Below, piece after piece: positions 1 through 8,321 of a stretch of 15,591 nt of DNA (positions are counted from its first letter, which is position 1; each line of letters opens with the position of its first letter). The notes under the pieces were generated by a model. That model was not told the DNA's origin, ran no database searches, and saw only the letters and a program-made list of their open reading frames with translations. The stretch lies in NCBI GenBank assembly GCA_964498075.1, contig CAZCGA010000141.1:1-15591 (forward strand). The letters run 5' to 3'. The translations under genes were made by a program, and so were the position numbers. This DNA comes from CAZCGA01 sp964498075. Its GTDB lineage: Bacteria > Desulfobacterota > Binatia > HRBIN30.

Positions 1-207
1 TGACGGCGCGGCAGACGTCGAAGCCGTTCATCTTCGGCATCATCACGTCGAGGAACACCAGCCGCGGCTGCTCCGCCTTGATCAGCTCCAGCGCCGCCTG
101 CCCGTTGTCGGCGTCAGCAGCTCGACGCCCTGGTCTTCCAGTTCCTCCAGTGTTTGCTGAATGAGGGACCGGATGTGCGCCTCGTCATCGACGATCAGGA
201 TTTTCAT
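1..207 (-). CDS. Response regulator receiver domain, partial and frameshifted
   Basis: This is the N-terminal part of a two-component response regulator; its C-terminal part lies beyond the window edge. Translation from the ATG at 207 begins MKILIVDDEAHIRSL, with the acidic pair Asp7-Asp8 that binds Mg2+. The phosphoacceptor is seen further on in LVFLDVMMPKMNGFD, at about residue 54. The two parts are in different frames. Read straight from the ATG, the frame stops after 41 codons (stop near 82-84). One base is missing near 112-115; restoring it gives a smooth receiver domain (ELLTADNGQAALELI). This is either an assembly or sequencing error or a real pseudogene. A GGGGGTGA ribosome binding site sits just before the ATG. 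The nucleotide cyclase gene lies upstream in the same direction, so the two may form a signalling pair. The output domain is not visible. Confidence 0.8.
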
Positions 208-230
208 TTCACCCCCTTACCTTCCCAAGG

Positions 231-334
231 AGAATCACGAAAGCGCGAAACCTCGAGAACACGAAAAAGAGTATGAACGCTGAAATCTTTATCGGCTCTT
301 GTTCCCATTTCGTTCTTTCGTGTTTTCGTGATCT
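231..334. repeat. Imperfect hairpin with arms of octanucleotide repeats
   Basis: This lies between the cyclase stop and the response regulator start. In the left arm GAAA or GAGA begins at 239, 247, 255 and 263, exactly 8 bases apart (units of type CGAAANNN). In the right arm the complementary TTTCG occurs at 308-312, 316-320 and 324-328, again 8 apart. The arms pair as an imperfect stem (AGA(A)TCACGAAA against TTTCGTGATCT), and AAGAG at 267-271 pairs with CTCTT at 296-300. It could act as a terminator or an mRNA-stabilising element between the two genes, or be a selfish repeat. The function is not known to me. Confidence 0.7.
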
Positions 335-351
335 CCGCGGATCGGGTTTCG

Positions 352-2223
352 TCAGCTAGTCAGGCCTGTGAGCTCGAACGCAATCGCCGGCTCCTGCCGC
401 CCCTTGACGAACATCGGCGGCAGCTCGGTCGCAGCTACCCGGTCGGCCACCAACCGGTACGTCGCTTCCGACAGCAGAATGTGACCGGGATAGGCGGCGC
501 TCTCCAACCGCTGCGCCAGGTTCACCGTGTCGCCGATTGCGGTGTAGTTGAACAGCTCGCTGGTGCCGACGTTGCCAACGATCGCCGGGCCGGTGGTGAT
601 GCCGACGCTGAAGTGCAGTTGGTGGTGTAGTTCCATCGAGCCGCGATGGGCTTCGATGGCGCGCCGCATCGCCAGCGCCGCACGCACCGCGCGCCGGGCG
701 TGATCGGGCTGGGCGTCGGGCGCGTTCCAGAAGGCCATGACTGCATCGCCGAGGAACTTGTCGAGCGTCCCCTCTTCCTCCAGCACCGCCTGCGCCGCGA
801 GTGACAGATACGAGTTCAACACCTTGAAGAGGGTTTCGGGCTCGGTGCGTTCGCTGAACGGCGTGAAGTTGTGCAGGTCGGCGAACAGCACGGTGATGGT
901 GTGGCGGTCGCCGTCGAGACGGAGATGGCTGGCATCGGAGAGCAGCCGGTCGCGCACGCGTGGGGCAACCACCCGCCCGAACGTCTGGCGAATACGATCA
1001 CGTTCGGCTTCCGCCCGGCGTTGCTCGGTCATGTCGTTGATCACAATGGCCGCGCCGTTGCTGCCACGTTCAGCACTGCGGATCGGCGTGCACGACAAAT
1101 ACAGGTGCAGCAAGCCGCGTTCGGGAATCGTGGAGGACAGCTCCTCGCCGAGGGTCACCGCTTGATGCTCGACGGTGGCGGCCGCGATGGCAGCCAGTCT
1201 GGACAGTGGCTGGGCCAACGCTTCATCCAGCCGGGTGCCGATCACCGAGTCGCGGTGCAGCCCCAGGATCTGCGCCGCGGCGGGGTTGCAGAGGGCGATC
1301 TGGTGCAGCCGATCGGTCGTCAGCACGCCCGATGCGATCGACGCGAAGACATCGTCCATCAGGTTCTTCATCTCCAGCGTCTCGCTGAGCGTGCGCTGCA
1401 GATGGGCGAACAGCCGGGCATTCTCCAAAGCGAGCCCAGACGGCGCCGCGAGAGCGGTGAGCAGCTTCTCATCGTTGGCAGTGAAGATCGGTGCTGCCGA
1501 GCGGCCGAGGACAATCCCGCCCAGCACCTGCTCATTGGTGCACAGCGGCGCCCACAGAATCGCCGCATACGCGGAGCCGTCACCGGGGAGATCGGTCAGG
1601 ATCGCCGCCTTGCCGCTCTCCGACGCCTGATCCAGAAAGGGCTGCACGGCGGCATGCAAAGCGCTCACCTCAGCGGCGCCGCCGAAGCTCGCCTTCACCT
1701 CGCGGGGTCCGCCGTCAACTGCCGAGAGGAATACGAGTCCCGCGTCGGCCGTGATCAGCTTGCTCTCTTGCAACATCAACTGCGGGATCGCGTTCGGGTC
1801 GAGTGAACGGCCGATCGTCTCGCCGATGCGATACAGCAGGTTGACCTCGCGGTAGCCCTGCAGGGCTTCGGTAGCGATGTCGCGCTTCTCGATCCCCTGC
1901 GACAGCAGCGCGGAGACCGTGCGGTGCAGGACGCGCTCGGCAACGCCGTGCAGGTCCGAAGCATCACCACGCGCGACCAGCATGCCGACCTGCTGCGCGC
2001 CGGCGAGCAGCGGATAGTATCGGCACCCATACGCCTGCTCGCCGCCGAGCACCTTGCTCAGCGACTCGTGCGGCCAGTGTCCGGCGCTGGCGAGCGGCCG
2101 CCGGTCGGTTCGCACCAGCGCCAACCCGAGGTTGGGAACCAGCGCGGCAAACGATTCCAGCAGCGCCGTTGCCTGCCGCGGGCGCAGGAGACGCTGCACG
2201 CTCATGCTCTCCTCTGTACTCAT
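352..2223 (-). CDS. Class III adenylate cyclase with GAF and PAS sensor domains
   Basis: This is a soluble signalling enzyme predicted to convert ATP to cyclic AMP. I chose the ATG at 2223 because GGAGGGGGAGG lies immediately upstream; this gives 623 aa, and an ATG six codons later is a second option. Residues about 15-120 form an unassigned N-terminal sensor-like region, 125-275 a GAF domain (ending SGLALENARLF), and 285-400 a PAS domain ending in the linker DMTEQRRAEAERDR. The C-terminal cyclase domain spans about 440-590. Its metal-binding aspartates are D449 (FADLHNFT) and D493 (KFLGDAVMAFW). The purine-selecting pair is K489 and T561 (NYTAIGDTVN), and the transition-state residues are N568 and R572. 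Lys/Thr at the purine-selecting positions marks class IIIb adenylate cyclases, many of which respond to bicarbonate. No membrane segments are seen. All catalytic residues are present, so activity is likely; the sensed signal is unknown. Confidence 0.93.
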   Translation of the reverse strand: MSTEESMSVQRLLRPRQATALLESFAALVPNLGLALVRTDRRPLASAGHWPHESLSKVLGGEQAYGCRYYPLLAGAQQVGMLVARGDASDLHGVAERVLHRTVSALLSQGIEKRDIATEALQGYREVNLLYRIGETIGRSLDPNAIPQLMLQESKLITADAGLVFLSAVDGGPREVKASFGGAAEVSALHAAVQPFLDQASESGKAAILTDLPGDGSAYAAILWAPLCTNEQVLGGIVLGRSAAPIFTANDEKLLTALAAPSGLALENARLFAHLQRTLSETLEMKNLMDDVFASIASGVLTTDRLHQIALCNPAAAQILGLHRDSVIGTRLDEALAQPLSRLAAIAAATVEHQAVTLGEELSSTIPERGLLHLYLSCTPIRSAERGSNGAAIVINDMTEQRRAEAERDRIRQTFGRVVAPRVRDRLLSDASHLRLDGDRHTITVLFADLHNFTPFSERTEPETLFKVLNSYLSLAAQAVLEEEGTLDKFLGDAVMAFWNAPDAQPDHARRAVRAALAMRRAIEAHRGSMELHHQLHFSVGITTGPAIVGNVGTSELFNYTAIGDTVNLAQRLESAAYPGHILLSEATYRLVADRVAATELPPMFVKGRQEPAIAFELTGLTS

Positions 2224-2294
2224 CCTCCCCCTCCGACGCGACCTGAGGGTGCGCGTCACAGGATTTTTGGTCGCCTGCAGTGTGGACTGGAGTT

Positions 2295-2324
2295 GAGATA
2301 CGACGCCTGGAACGCGCCAGTCAA
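2295..2324 (-). promoter_or_regulatory. Candidate sigma70-type promoter for the cyclase gene
   Basis: On the minus strand TTGACT (2324-2319, five of six matches to the -35 consensus) is followed after 18 bases by TATCTC (2300-2295, a weak -10). Transcription would start near 2288, about 65 bases before the cyclase ATG. The -35 box overlaps the stop codon of the flavoprotein gene. The -10 is poor, so this is tentative. Confidence 0.25.
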
Positions 2325-3580
2325 GCGCGGGCAACGAGCTGTAGCGTAACTACTGCACCACGCGGGTCGACCTTCGGGACCCAGTCTGCCGCGATGTGGA
2401 TGGGCAGGTTTGGGATCCACCGACCGCGCCGCTGCCGCCACAGCACGCGGTCGCCTTGGCGAACCACCAGCTCGCCGGCGTCGCGCAGCTCGCTGACGCG
2501 CACGATGAAGTGACCGTGCGGCGGCGATTGTCGGTCAACGCTGATGGCACTCGGCGAAACCCACCGCACTGGGTTCTCGCATGTGACGGGAATGGGTGCC
2601 GGTTCGGGCCAGTCGCCGGAGTCGAGAAAGGCGCCGATGGCACGCGCGGCGTGGCGGCCGCTCAAGGCGGCAACGTCGGCGGTCTCGGCGCCGTGCAACA
2701 GGTTGCCGGCTGCGAACACGCCACGAGCCGAGGTGCGCAGCCCGCAGTCGATGCGCGGCGCCTGCGTTCCAGGGTCCATCAACAGCCCGCCGCGCCGCGC
2801 CAGCTCGTGGTCCGGAATCCAATCGCCGGTGAACACCACCGTGTCACACTCCAGTTGGCGCACCGAGCCGTCGCGCAAGTCAGTCACCTCGACCGCTTCG
2901 ACGCGGCCCCGGCCGATGATGTTGGTCAGGCGATGCGAGGTGAGGATCGGGACGCCCAGGCGGGTCGCGCTGATCCACTTGTACGGAAGATAGGTTTGGT
3001 GTTGCGGGTGCTCGGTCACCATGGCGGCGGTCGTTGCGCCACTGTGCGCGAGCGTCAGGACAGCGGAGAAGCTGACGTGCTCGGCGCCGACCACGACAGC
3101 CCGACGGCCGACGGGCTGATGGTGAAGGTAGACGAACTGCTGCAACGTCCCCGTCGTGAACACCCCCGCCGGCCGGTCGCCCGGCACCAGCCGTGCCGGC
3201 CGCGGCCGCTCGCGGCAGCCGGTGGCGAGCACAATGGCGCGCGCGGTGATCTCTTCGATGCCCCCGGAGCTGGTGAGGTTCAGGGTCGTCGGTCCAGACC
3301 AGCGGGTGACACTCACACCTTTACGCACCTCGACTCCCGCGTGCTCCGCAAGGCGCAGGTAGCGCGCGGCGTACTGCGGTCCGGTGAGCAAGCGATGCAG
3401 GTCGCGCAGGCCGAAGCCGATGTGCGCCGCGTGACGCGGGATGCCGCCCGCCTCCTCCTCGCGATCGACGACGAGCACGCGCGCCACGCCGAGCCGGCGC
3501 AGCTCGATCGCCGCGGCCAGCCCCGCGGGTCCGCCGCCGACGACGAGCACGTCGACCGCAGCGGAGGTTGCGGAAGTCAT
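2321..3580 (-). CDS. FAD/NAD(P)-dependent oxidoreductase, GlpB-like / BFD-partner subunit
   Basis: A 419-aa pyridine-nucleotide-disulfide-oxidoreductase-fold flavoprotein. The FAD-binding Rossmann motif VVGGGPAGLAAA is at residues 12-23, followed by an acidic strand end (VVDREEEAGG). ATGCRERPRPARLVPG carries the second FAD motif. A second nucleotide-binding strand (VVVGAEHVSFSA) lies near 183-194, and GVFAAGNLLHG near 300 is the C-terminal FAD contact. The last 90 residues form an extra small domain (LPIHIAADWVPKVDP), typical of this long form. Such proteins are usually encoded beside a GlpA-type dehydrogenase carrying a BFD iron-sulphur domain, as here, and are thought to form a two-flavin complex with it. 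The DUF1667 protein that often completes such clusters is not seen. The ATG at 3580 is preceded by GAGGTGA at good spacing. The substrate cannot be read from sequence. Confidence 0.87.
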   Translation of the reverse strand: MTSATSAAVDVLVVGGGPAGLAAAIELRRLGVARVLVVDREEEAGGIPRHAAHIGFGLRDLHRLLTGPQYAARYLRLAEHAGVEVRKGVSVTRWSGPTTLNLTSSGGIEEITARAIVLATGCRERPRPARLVPGDRPAGVFTTGTLQQFVYLHHQPVGRRAVVVGAEHVSFSAVLTLAHSGATTAAMVTEHPQHQTYLPYKWISATRLGVPILTSHRLTNIIGRGRVEAVEVTDLRDGSVRQLECDTVVFTGDWIPDHELARRGGLLMDPGTQAPRIDCGLRTSARGVFAAGNLLHGAETADVAALSGRHAARAIGAFLDSGDWPEPAPIPVTCENPVRWVSPSAISVDRQSPPHGHFIVRVSELRDAGELVVRQGDRVLWRQRRGRWIPNLPIHIAADWVPKVDPRGAVVTLQLVARA

Positions 3581-3639
3581 CGCATCACCTCGCGCGGCTG
3601 CAGATGCGTGCGGAAGGTCGATGCACGTGCAGAGACGTG

Positions 3640-3724
3640 CTTCGAGAGCCTCAGCACGAACGGCTGCGGAGTCATCTCATCCAAGATGGAGATCCCCTTT
3701 CCGTTCACCCTGAGCTTGTCGAAG
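3640..3724. repeat. REP-like inverted repeat between the two flavoprotein genes
   Basis: Two 24-base arms, 3640-3663 (CTTCGAGAGCCTCAGCACGA then ACGG) and 3701-3724 (CCGTTCACCCTGAGCTTGTC then GAAG), pair at 18 of 24 positions around a 37-base loop. The loop holds a smaller hairpin (TCTCATC/GATGGAGA). I recall the core CTTCGACAAGCTCAGG as a very common dispersed intergenic palindrome in GC-rich bacteria and metagenomes; I cannot check copy number here. The right arm contains the stop codon and last codons of the upstream dehydrogenase gene. It may act as a terminator or mRNA-end structure between the two genes. Confidence 0.8.
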
Positions 3725-5192
3725 GGTCTGCCTCGCGTCCACCTGCAAGATCGCGGGATGCGTTCTCCAGACCCAGCAGCGTCGCAACGCTCTCGCCGGT
3801 CGCTTCGGCGAGGAGATTGGCGACCTGCGCGGCGCAGAAGAAGCCCTGGCAACGACCGAGCAACGCCCGGGTGCGGCGGCGCAGGCCGTCGAGCGTGCGC
3901 GCCGGAATCACCGACCGGGTTGCATCGAGCATCTCTCCACGACTCACGCGCTCGCAGTGGCAGACGATGCGGCCGTAGTCCGGGTTCGACGCGATCATCT
4001 CGGCGCGCTGGTAAGGGCGTGGAAGCGCCTCGCCGATGTTCGGCATGCACACGGGCTTGAAGTCGTCCTTGAGTTGCAAACACAGGCCGGCATCGCGCAA
4101 GCCTTCCACGACGTACTCGGCGATGGCCATCGAGGCGGACAGACCGGTCGAGCGAATGCCGCCGACGCACACGTAGCGTTGCGCCGGATGGAAGGCGATC
4201 TGGTAGTCGCCGTGCTCGGTGGCGGCGCGCAGGCCGACGTACACCGCTGTCACCTCCTCCGTCATCAGCTCCGGCACGATGCGCCGCCCCTTCTCGCAGA
4301 GGCTCGCGATGCCGGCGCCAGTCGAGGCGGTGGCGGTCTTGTCGGCAACGTCCTCAGCGGTCGGACCGAGCACGACGTTCCCGAAGACCGTCGGGCTGAC
4401 TAGTACGCCCTTGCTCACCTTCGTCGGCACCGGCAACAAGATGTGATTCACCAGCGGCCGGGCAAGCTTGTCGAAGACGATCAGCTCGCCGCGCCGCGGC
4501 ACGACGGTGAACGTGGCGTGACCGAACATCCGCTCGATGACGTCGGCGTACAGACCGGCGGCGTTGACCACGTAGCGGCTGCGGAACGCCGCGACCGGCG
4601 TGGCCAGCGTGTAAACGCCCTCCCCCGCCGGCTCGACCGACTGGACCGAGCTCCCGAGCGCCAGCTCGACGCCGTTGAGTACCGCCTGCGTTGCGAACGC
4701 CAGCGGCGTGGTGAACGGGCAGATGATGCTTTCATCCGGAATCGCCAACGCGCCGAGCGCGCCGGTTCCGAGATGTGGCTCGGCGCGATACAGCTCCCCA
4801 ACCGTCACGGGCCGCGTCGTTGTATACTCGTTGCGTGCGGCGTTCTCGGCAATCCTCGTGAGCGCCGCGAGCTGCTCGGCGTCCCAGGCAACCAGCAACG
4901 CGCCGATGCGCTCGATGGGAATGCCGGCGTGCGGCCCGTACTCGCCGAGCAGCGCGTGTCCCCGCCGCACCAGACGCGCCTCGAGGGTGCCGGGCTTGGC
5001 ATCGAAGCCGGTGTGCAGCAAGGCAGTGTTCGCCTTGCTTGTGCCGGTGCCGACGTCGGGCGCCGCCTCGATCAGTACGCAGTGCAGCCGGTAGCGGGAC
5101 AGCTCCCGCGCGATCGCCGCGCCGACCACGCCGGCGCCGATGATGGCGACGTCGAAGAGCGGAGCCGTGGTACCGCGTCGGCCGTTTTCCAT
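3705..5192 (-). CDS. FAD-dependent glycerol-3-phosphate dehydrogenase-like protein with C-terminal [2Fe-2S] BFD domain
   Basis: A GlpA-type dehydrogenase of the DAO flavoprotein superfamily, 495 aa from the ATG at 5192. That start is chosen for the AAGGAGG just upstream (5196-5202); an ATG at 5267 would run into the divergent permease gene. The FAD motif AIIGAGVVGAAIARE lies at residues 16-30, followed by TSKANTALLHTGFD, typical of GlpA/LhgO relatives. A C-terminal BFD-type iron-sulphur domain has Cys411-x-Cys413 (CHCERV) and Cys448-x4-Cys453 (CQGFFC). The enzyme would oxidise a 2-hydroxy or glycerol-3-phosphate-type substrate and pass electrons through the cluster. The neighbouring GlpB-like flavoprotein is the likely partner; no membrane anchor subunit like GlpC is present. 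The last residues, PSTSSG, and the stop are encoded by the REP-like repeat. Alternatives are an L-2-hydroxyacid or opine-type oxidase. Confidence 0.88.
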   Translation of the reverse strand: MENGRRGTTAPLFDVAIIGAGVVGAAIARELSRYRLHCVLIEAAPDVGTGTSKANTALLHTGFDAKPGTLEARLVRRGHALLGEYGPHAGIPIERIGALLVAWDAEQLAALTRIAENAARNEYTTTRPVTVGELYRAEPHLGTGALGALAIPDESIICPFTTPLAFATQAVLNGVELALGSSVQSVEPAGEGVYTLATPVAAFRSRYVVNAAGLYADVIERMFGHATFTVVPRRGELIVFDKLARPLVNHILLPVPTKVSKGVLVSPTVFGNVVLGPTAEDVADKTATASTGAGIASLCEKGRRIVPELMTEEVTAVYVGLRAATEHGDYQIAFHPAQRYVCVGGIRSTGLSASMAIAEYVVEGLRDAGLCLQLKDDFKPVCMPNIGEALPRPYQRAEMIASNPDYGRIVCHCERVSRGEMLDATRSVIPARTLDGLRRRTRALLGRCQGFFCAAQVANLLAEATGESVATLLGLENASRDLAGGREADPSTSSG

Positions 5193-5195
5193 TTC

Positions 5196-5218
5196 CCTCC
5201 TTCTATGCGATCGGAGGT
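5196..5218. promoter_or_regulatory. Back-to-back ribosome binding sites of the divergent dehydrogenase and permease genes
   Basis: The whole intergenic space is 32 bases (5193-5224). It holds AAGGAGG on the minus strand (5202-5196) for the dehydrogenase ATG at 5192, and GGAGGT on the plus strand (5213-5218) seven bases before the permease GTG at 5225. The plus-strand site is what favours the GTG start over the ATG at 5246. The promoters must lie inside the opposite coding regions, so the two transcripts would overlap at their 5' ends. I found no convincing -35/-10 pair for either. Confidence 0.6.
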
Positions 5219-5224
5219 ACGGCA

Positions 5225-6868
<1,644 letters not shown>

Positions 6869-6872
6869 CGAC

Positions 6873-8321
6873 TCACGTGCGCAAGTCCTTGGTTACCTCG
6901 GCGACACGCCGCCACGTCTGCAGGCGCGACTCCGCCTCGTCCGCGCTGATGCGCGGCTCGAAGGTCGCTGCGGGTGACCAGCCGCCAACGACTTCCTCGG
7001 CGCCGCGCGCATCACCCACGCCCAGACGCGCGAACGCCGCAACCCCCAGCGCCGTCGCGTTGGGTGACGGATACACTTCGACCGGCACTTGCAGGAGGTC
7101 GGCTTGCGTTTGCATGAGCAGGTGGGAACGCGTCAGGCCGCCGTCGACACGCAGGCGAACCAGTGGCTTGCCGAGGTCACCGTCGACCGCCCGCGCCAGC
7201 CACGCCACCTGCGCGGCGATCCCATCAATGACGGCGCGTATCAGGTGGGCGCGCTCGGTCGCCAGTGACAGCCCGACGAACGCGCCGCGCGCCGTCGGCC
7301 GCCAGAACGGTGCAGCCAAGCCGGCAAGGCTCGGCACGAACACCACGCCACGGCTATCGCGCACTTGGCCGCCGAGCTGGTCGAGGTCGCGCGGCGCATC
7401 GATCAGGCCGAGCTGCTGCAACCAATCCACCGCCGCGCCGACCGTGTACACCTGGCCGTCGAGGCAATAGGTGGTCTCCCCGCCGAGCCGCCAGGCCACG
7501 GAGCTGACCAGGCCCGACCTCGAACGGCGCGCGCGCCTGCCGACGGTGGTCAGCAGAAACGCTCCCGTGCCGTACGTGCACTTCGCTTCGCCCGTTTGCA
7601 GGCATGCCTGCGCAAACAGAGCGGCTTGCTGATCCACCGCAAGCCCGGCCACGGGGACCGCAACGCCGAAGACCGAGGCCTCCCCGATCGGCACCGCGCA
7701 GTCGACGATGCGCGGCAGCGACTCGGGATCGACCTCGAACACCTCGCACGCTTCGCCGGACCAGGCGACCGCATCGAGATCGAGGAGCAGCGTGCGCGAC
7801 GCCGTCGCCGCATCGGTCACGTAGGCGCCGGTGAGCCGATGCAGCAACCAGGCGTCCGTCGTCGTGCAGACGCCGTCCGGCGTCCCGTGCTCGCGCAGCC
7901 AGCGCAGCTTGGGCGCGGCGAAGTAGGGATCGAGCGGCAGACCCGTGAGCGCTTGCAGCCGCTCGGCATGACGACGCAAGCGCTCGCAGATGGCCGTGGC
8001 GCGTCGATCTTGCCAGGAGATCGCTGCCGACAGCGGCTTGCCGGTCGCGCGTTCCCACGCGAGCACAGTCTCGCCTTGATTGGCCAGGCCGACAGCGGCA
8101 ACCGCTTCCCCGGCGCGCGCCAGCGCGGCGCGCCCGGCGGAAACGACGGACCGCCACAGCTCCTCCGGATCCTGCTCGACACCGCCGTCGCCGACGGTAC
8201 GAGGATGGACATGCACCTCCGCCTCGGCGAGCACTCCCCGCTCGCGTGAGACTACGAGCGCCTTGGTGGCCGACGTCCCCTGGTCGATGGCGAGGATGTT
8301 CACCTGAGGCGTCGCGCTCAC
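6873..8321 (-). CDS. FGGY-family kinase, glycerol kinase-like
   Basis: A 482-aa cytoplasmic sugar/polyol kinase of the FGGY family, closest in motif order to glycerol kinase. It carries the phosphate-binding DQGTSATKALV at 13-23, DPYFAAPKLRWL at 131-142, TDAWLLHRLTG at 155-165, VDQQAAL at 229-235, a glycine-rich YGTGAFLL at 250-257, FVPSLAGLAAPFW at 328-340 and LRVDGG at 390-395. Glycerol-contacting residues Glu84, Tyr133, Asp230 and Gln231 (own numbering) match GlpK, but the Arg of the GlpK NQRET motif is Gly83 (NQGET). It may therefore act on a related polyol rather than glycerol. The GTG start at 8321 overlaps the TGA of the upstream gene by four bases (GTGA), pointing to translational coupling; a GTG at 8303 is possible. 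Convergent with the permease gene. Confidence 0.88.
   Translation of the reverse strand: MSATPQVNILAIDQGTSATKALVVSRERGVLAEAEVHVHPRTVGDGGVEQDPEELWRSVVSAGRAALARAGEAVAAVGLANQGETVLAWERATGKPLSAAISWQDRRATAICERLRRHAERLQALTGLPLDPYFAAPKLRWLREHGTPDGVCTTTDAWLLHRLTGAYVTDAATASRTLLLDLDAVAWSGEACEVFEVDPESLPRIVDCAVPIGEASVFGVAVPVAGLAVDQQAALFAQACLQTGEAKCTYGTGAFLLTTVGRRARRSRSGLVSSVAWRLGGETTYCLDGQVYTVGAAVDWLQQLGLIDAPRDLDQLGGQVRDSRGVVFVPSLAGLAAPFWRPTARGAFVGLSLATERAHLIRAVIDGIAAQVAWLARAVDGDLGKPLVRLRVDGGLTRSHLLMQTQADLLQVPVEVYPSPNATALGVAAFARLGVGDARGAEEVVGGWSPAATFEPRISADEAESRLQTWRRVAEVTKDLRT

Noticed and set aside
2224..2334. N-terminal extension of the cyclase to 2334
   Set aside because: It would overlap the end of the flavoprotein gene, has no family similarity, and a strong ribosome binding site marks the ATG at 2223.
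2396..4060. Long plus-strand open frame opposite the two flavoprotein genes (554 codons)
   Set aside because: Arg/Gly/Ala-rich translation without domain motifs, crossing two real genes and the REP-like repeat; an antisense shadow of GC-rich coding sequence.
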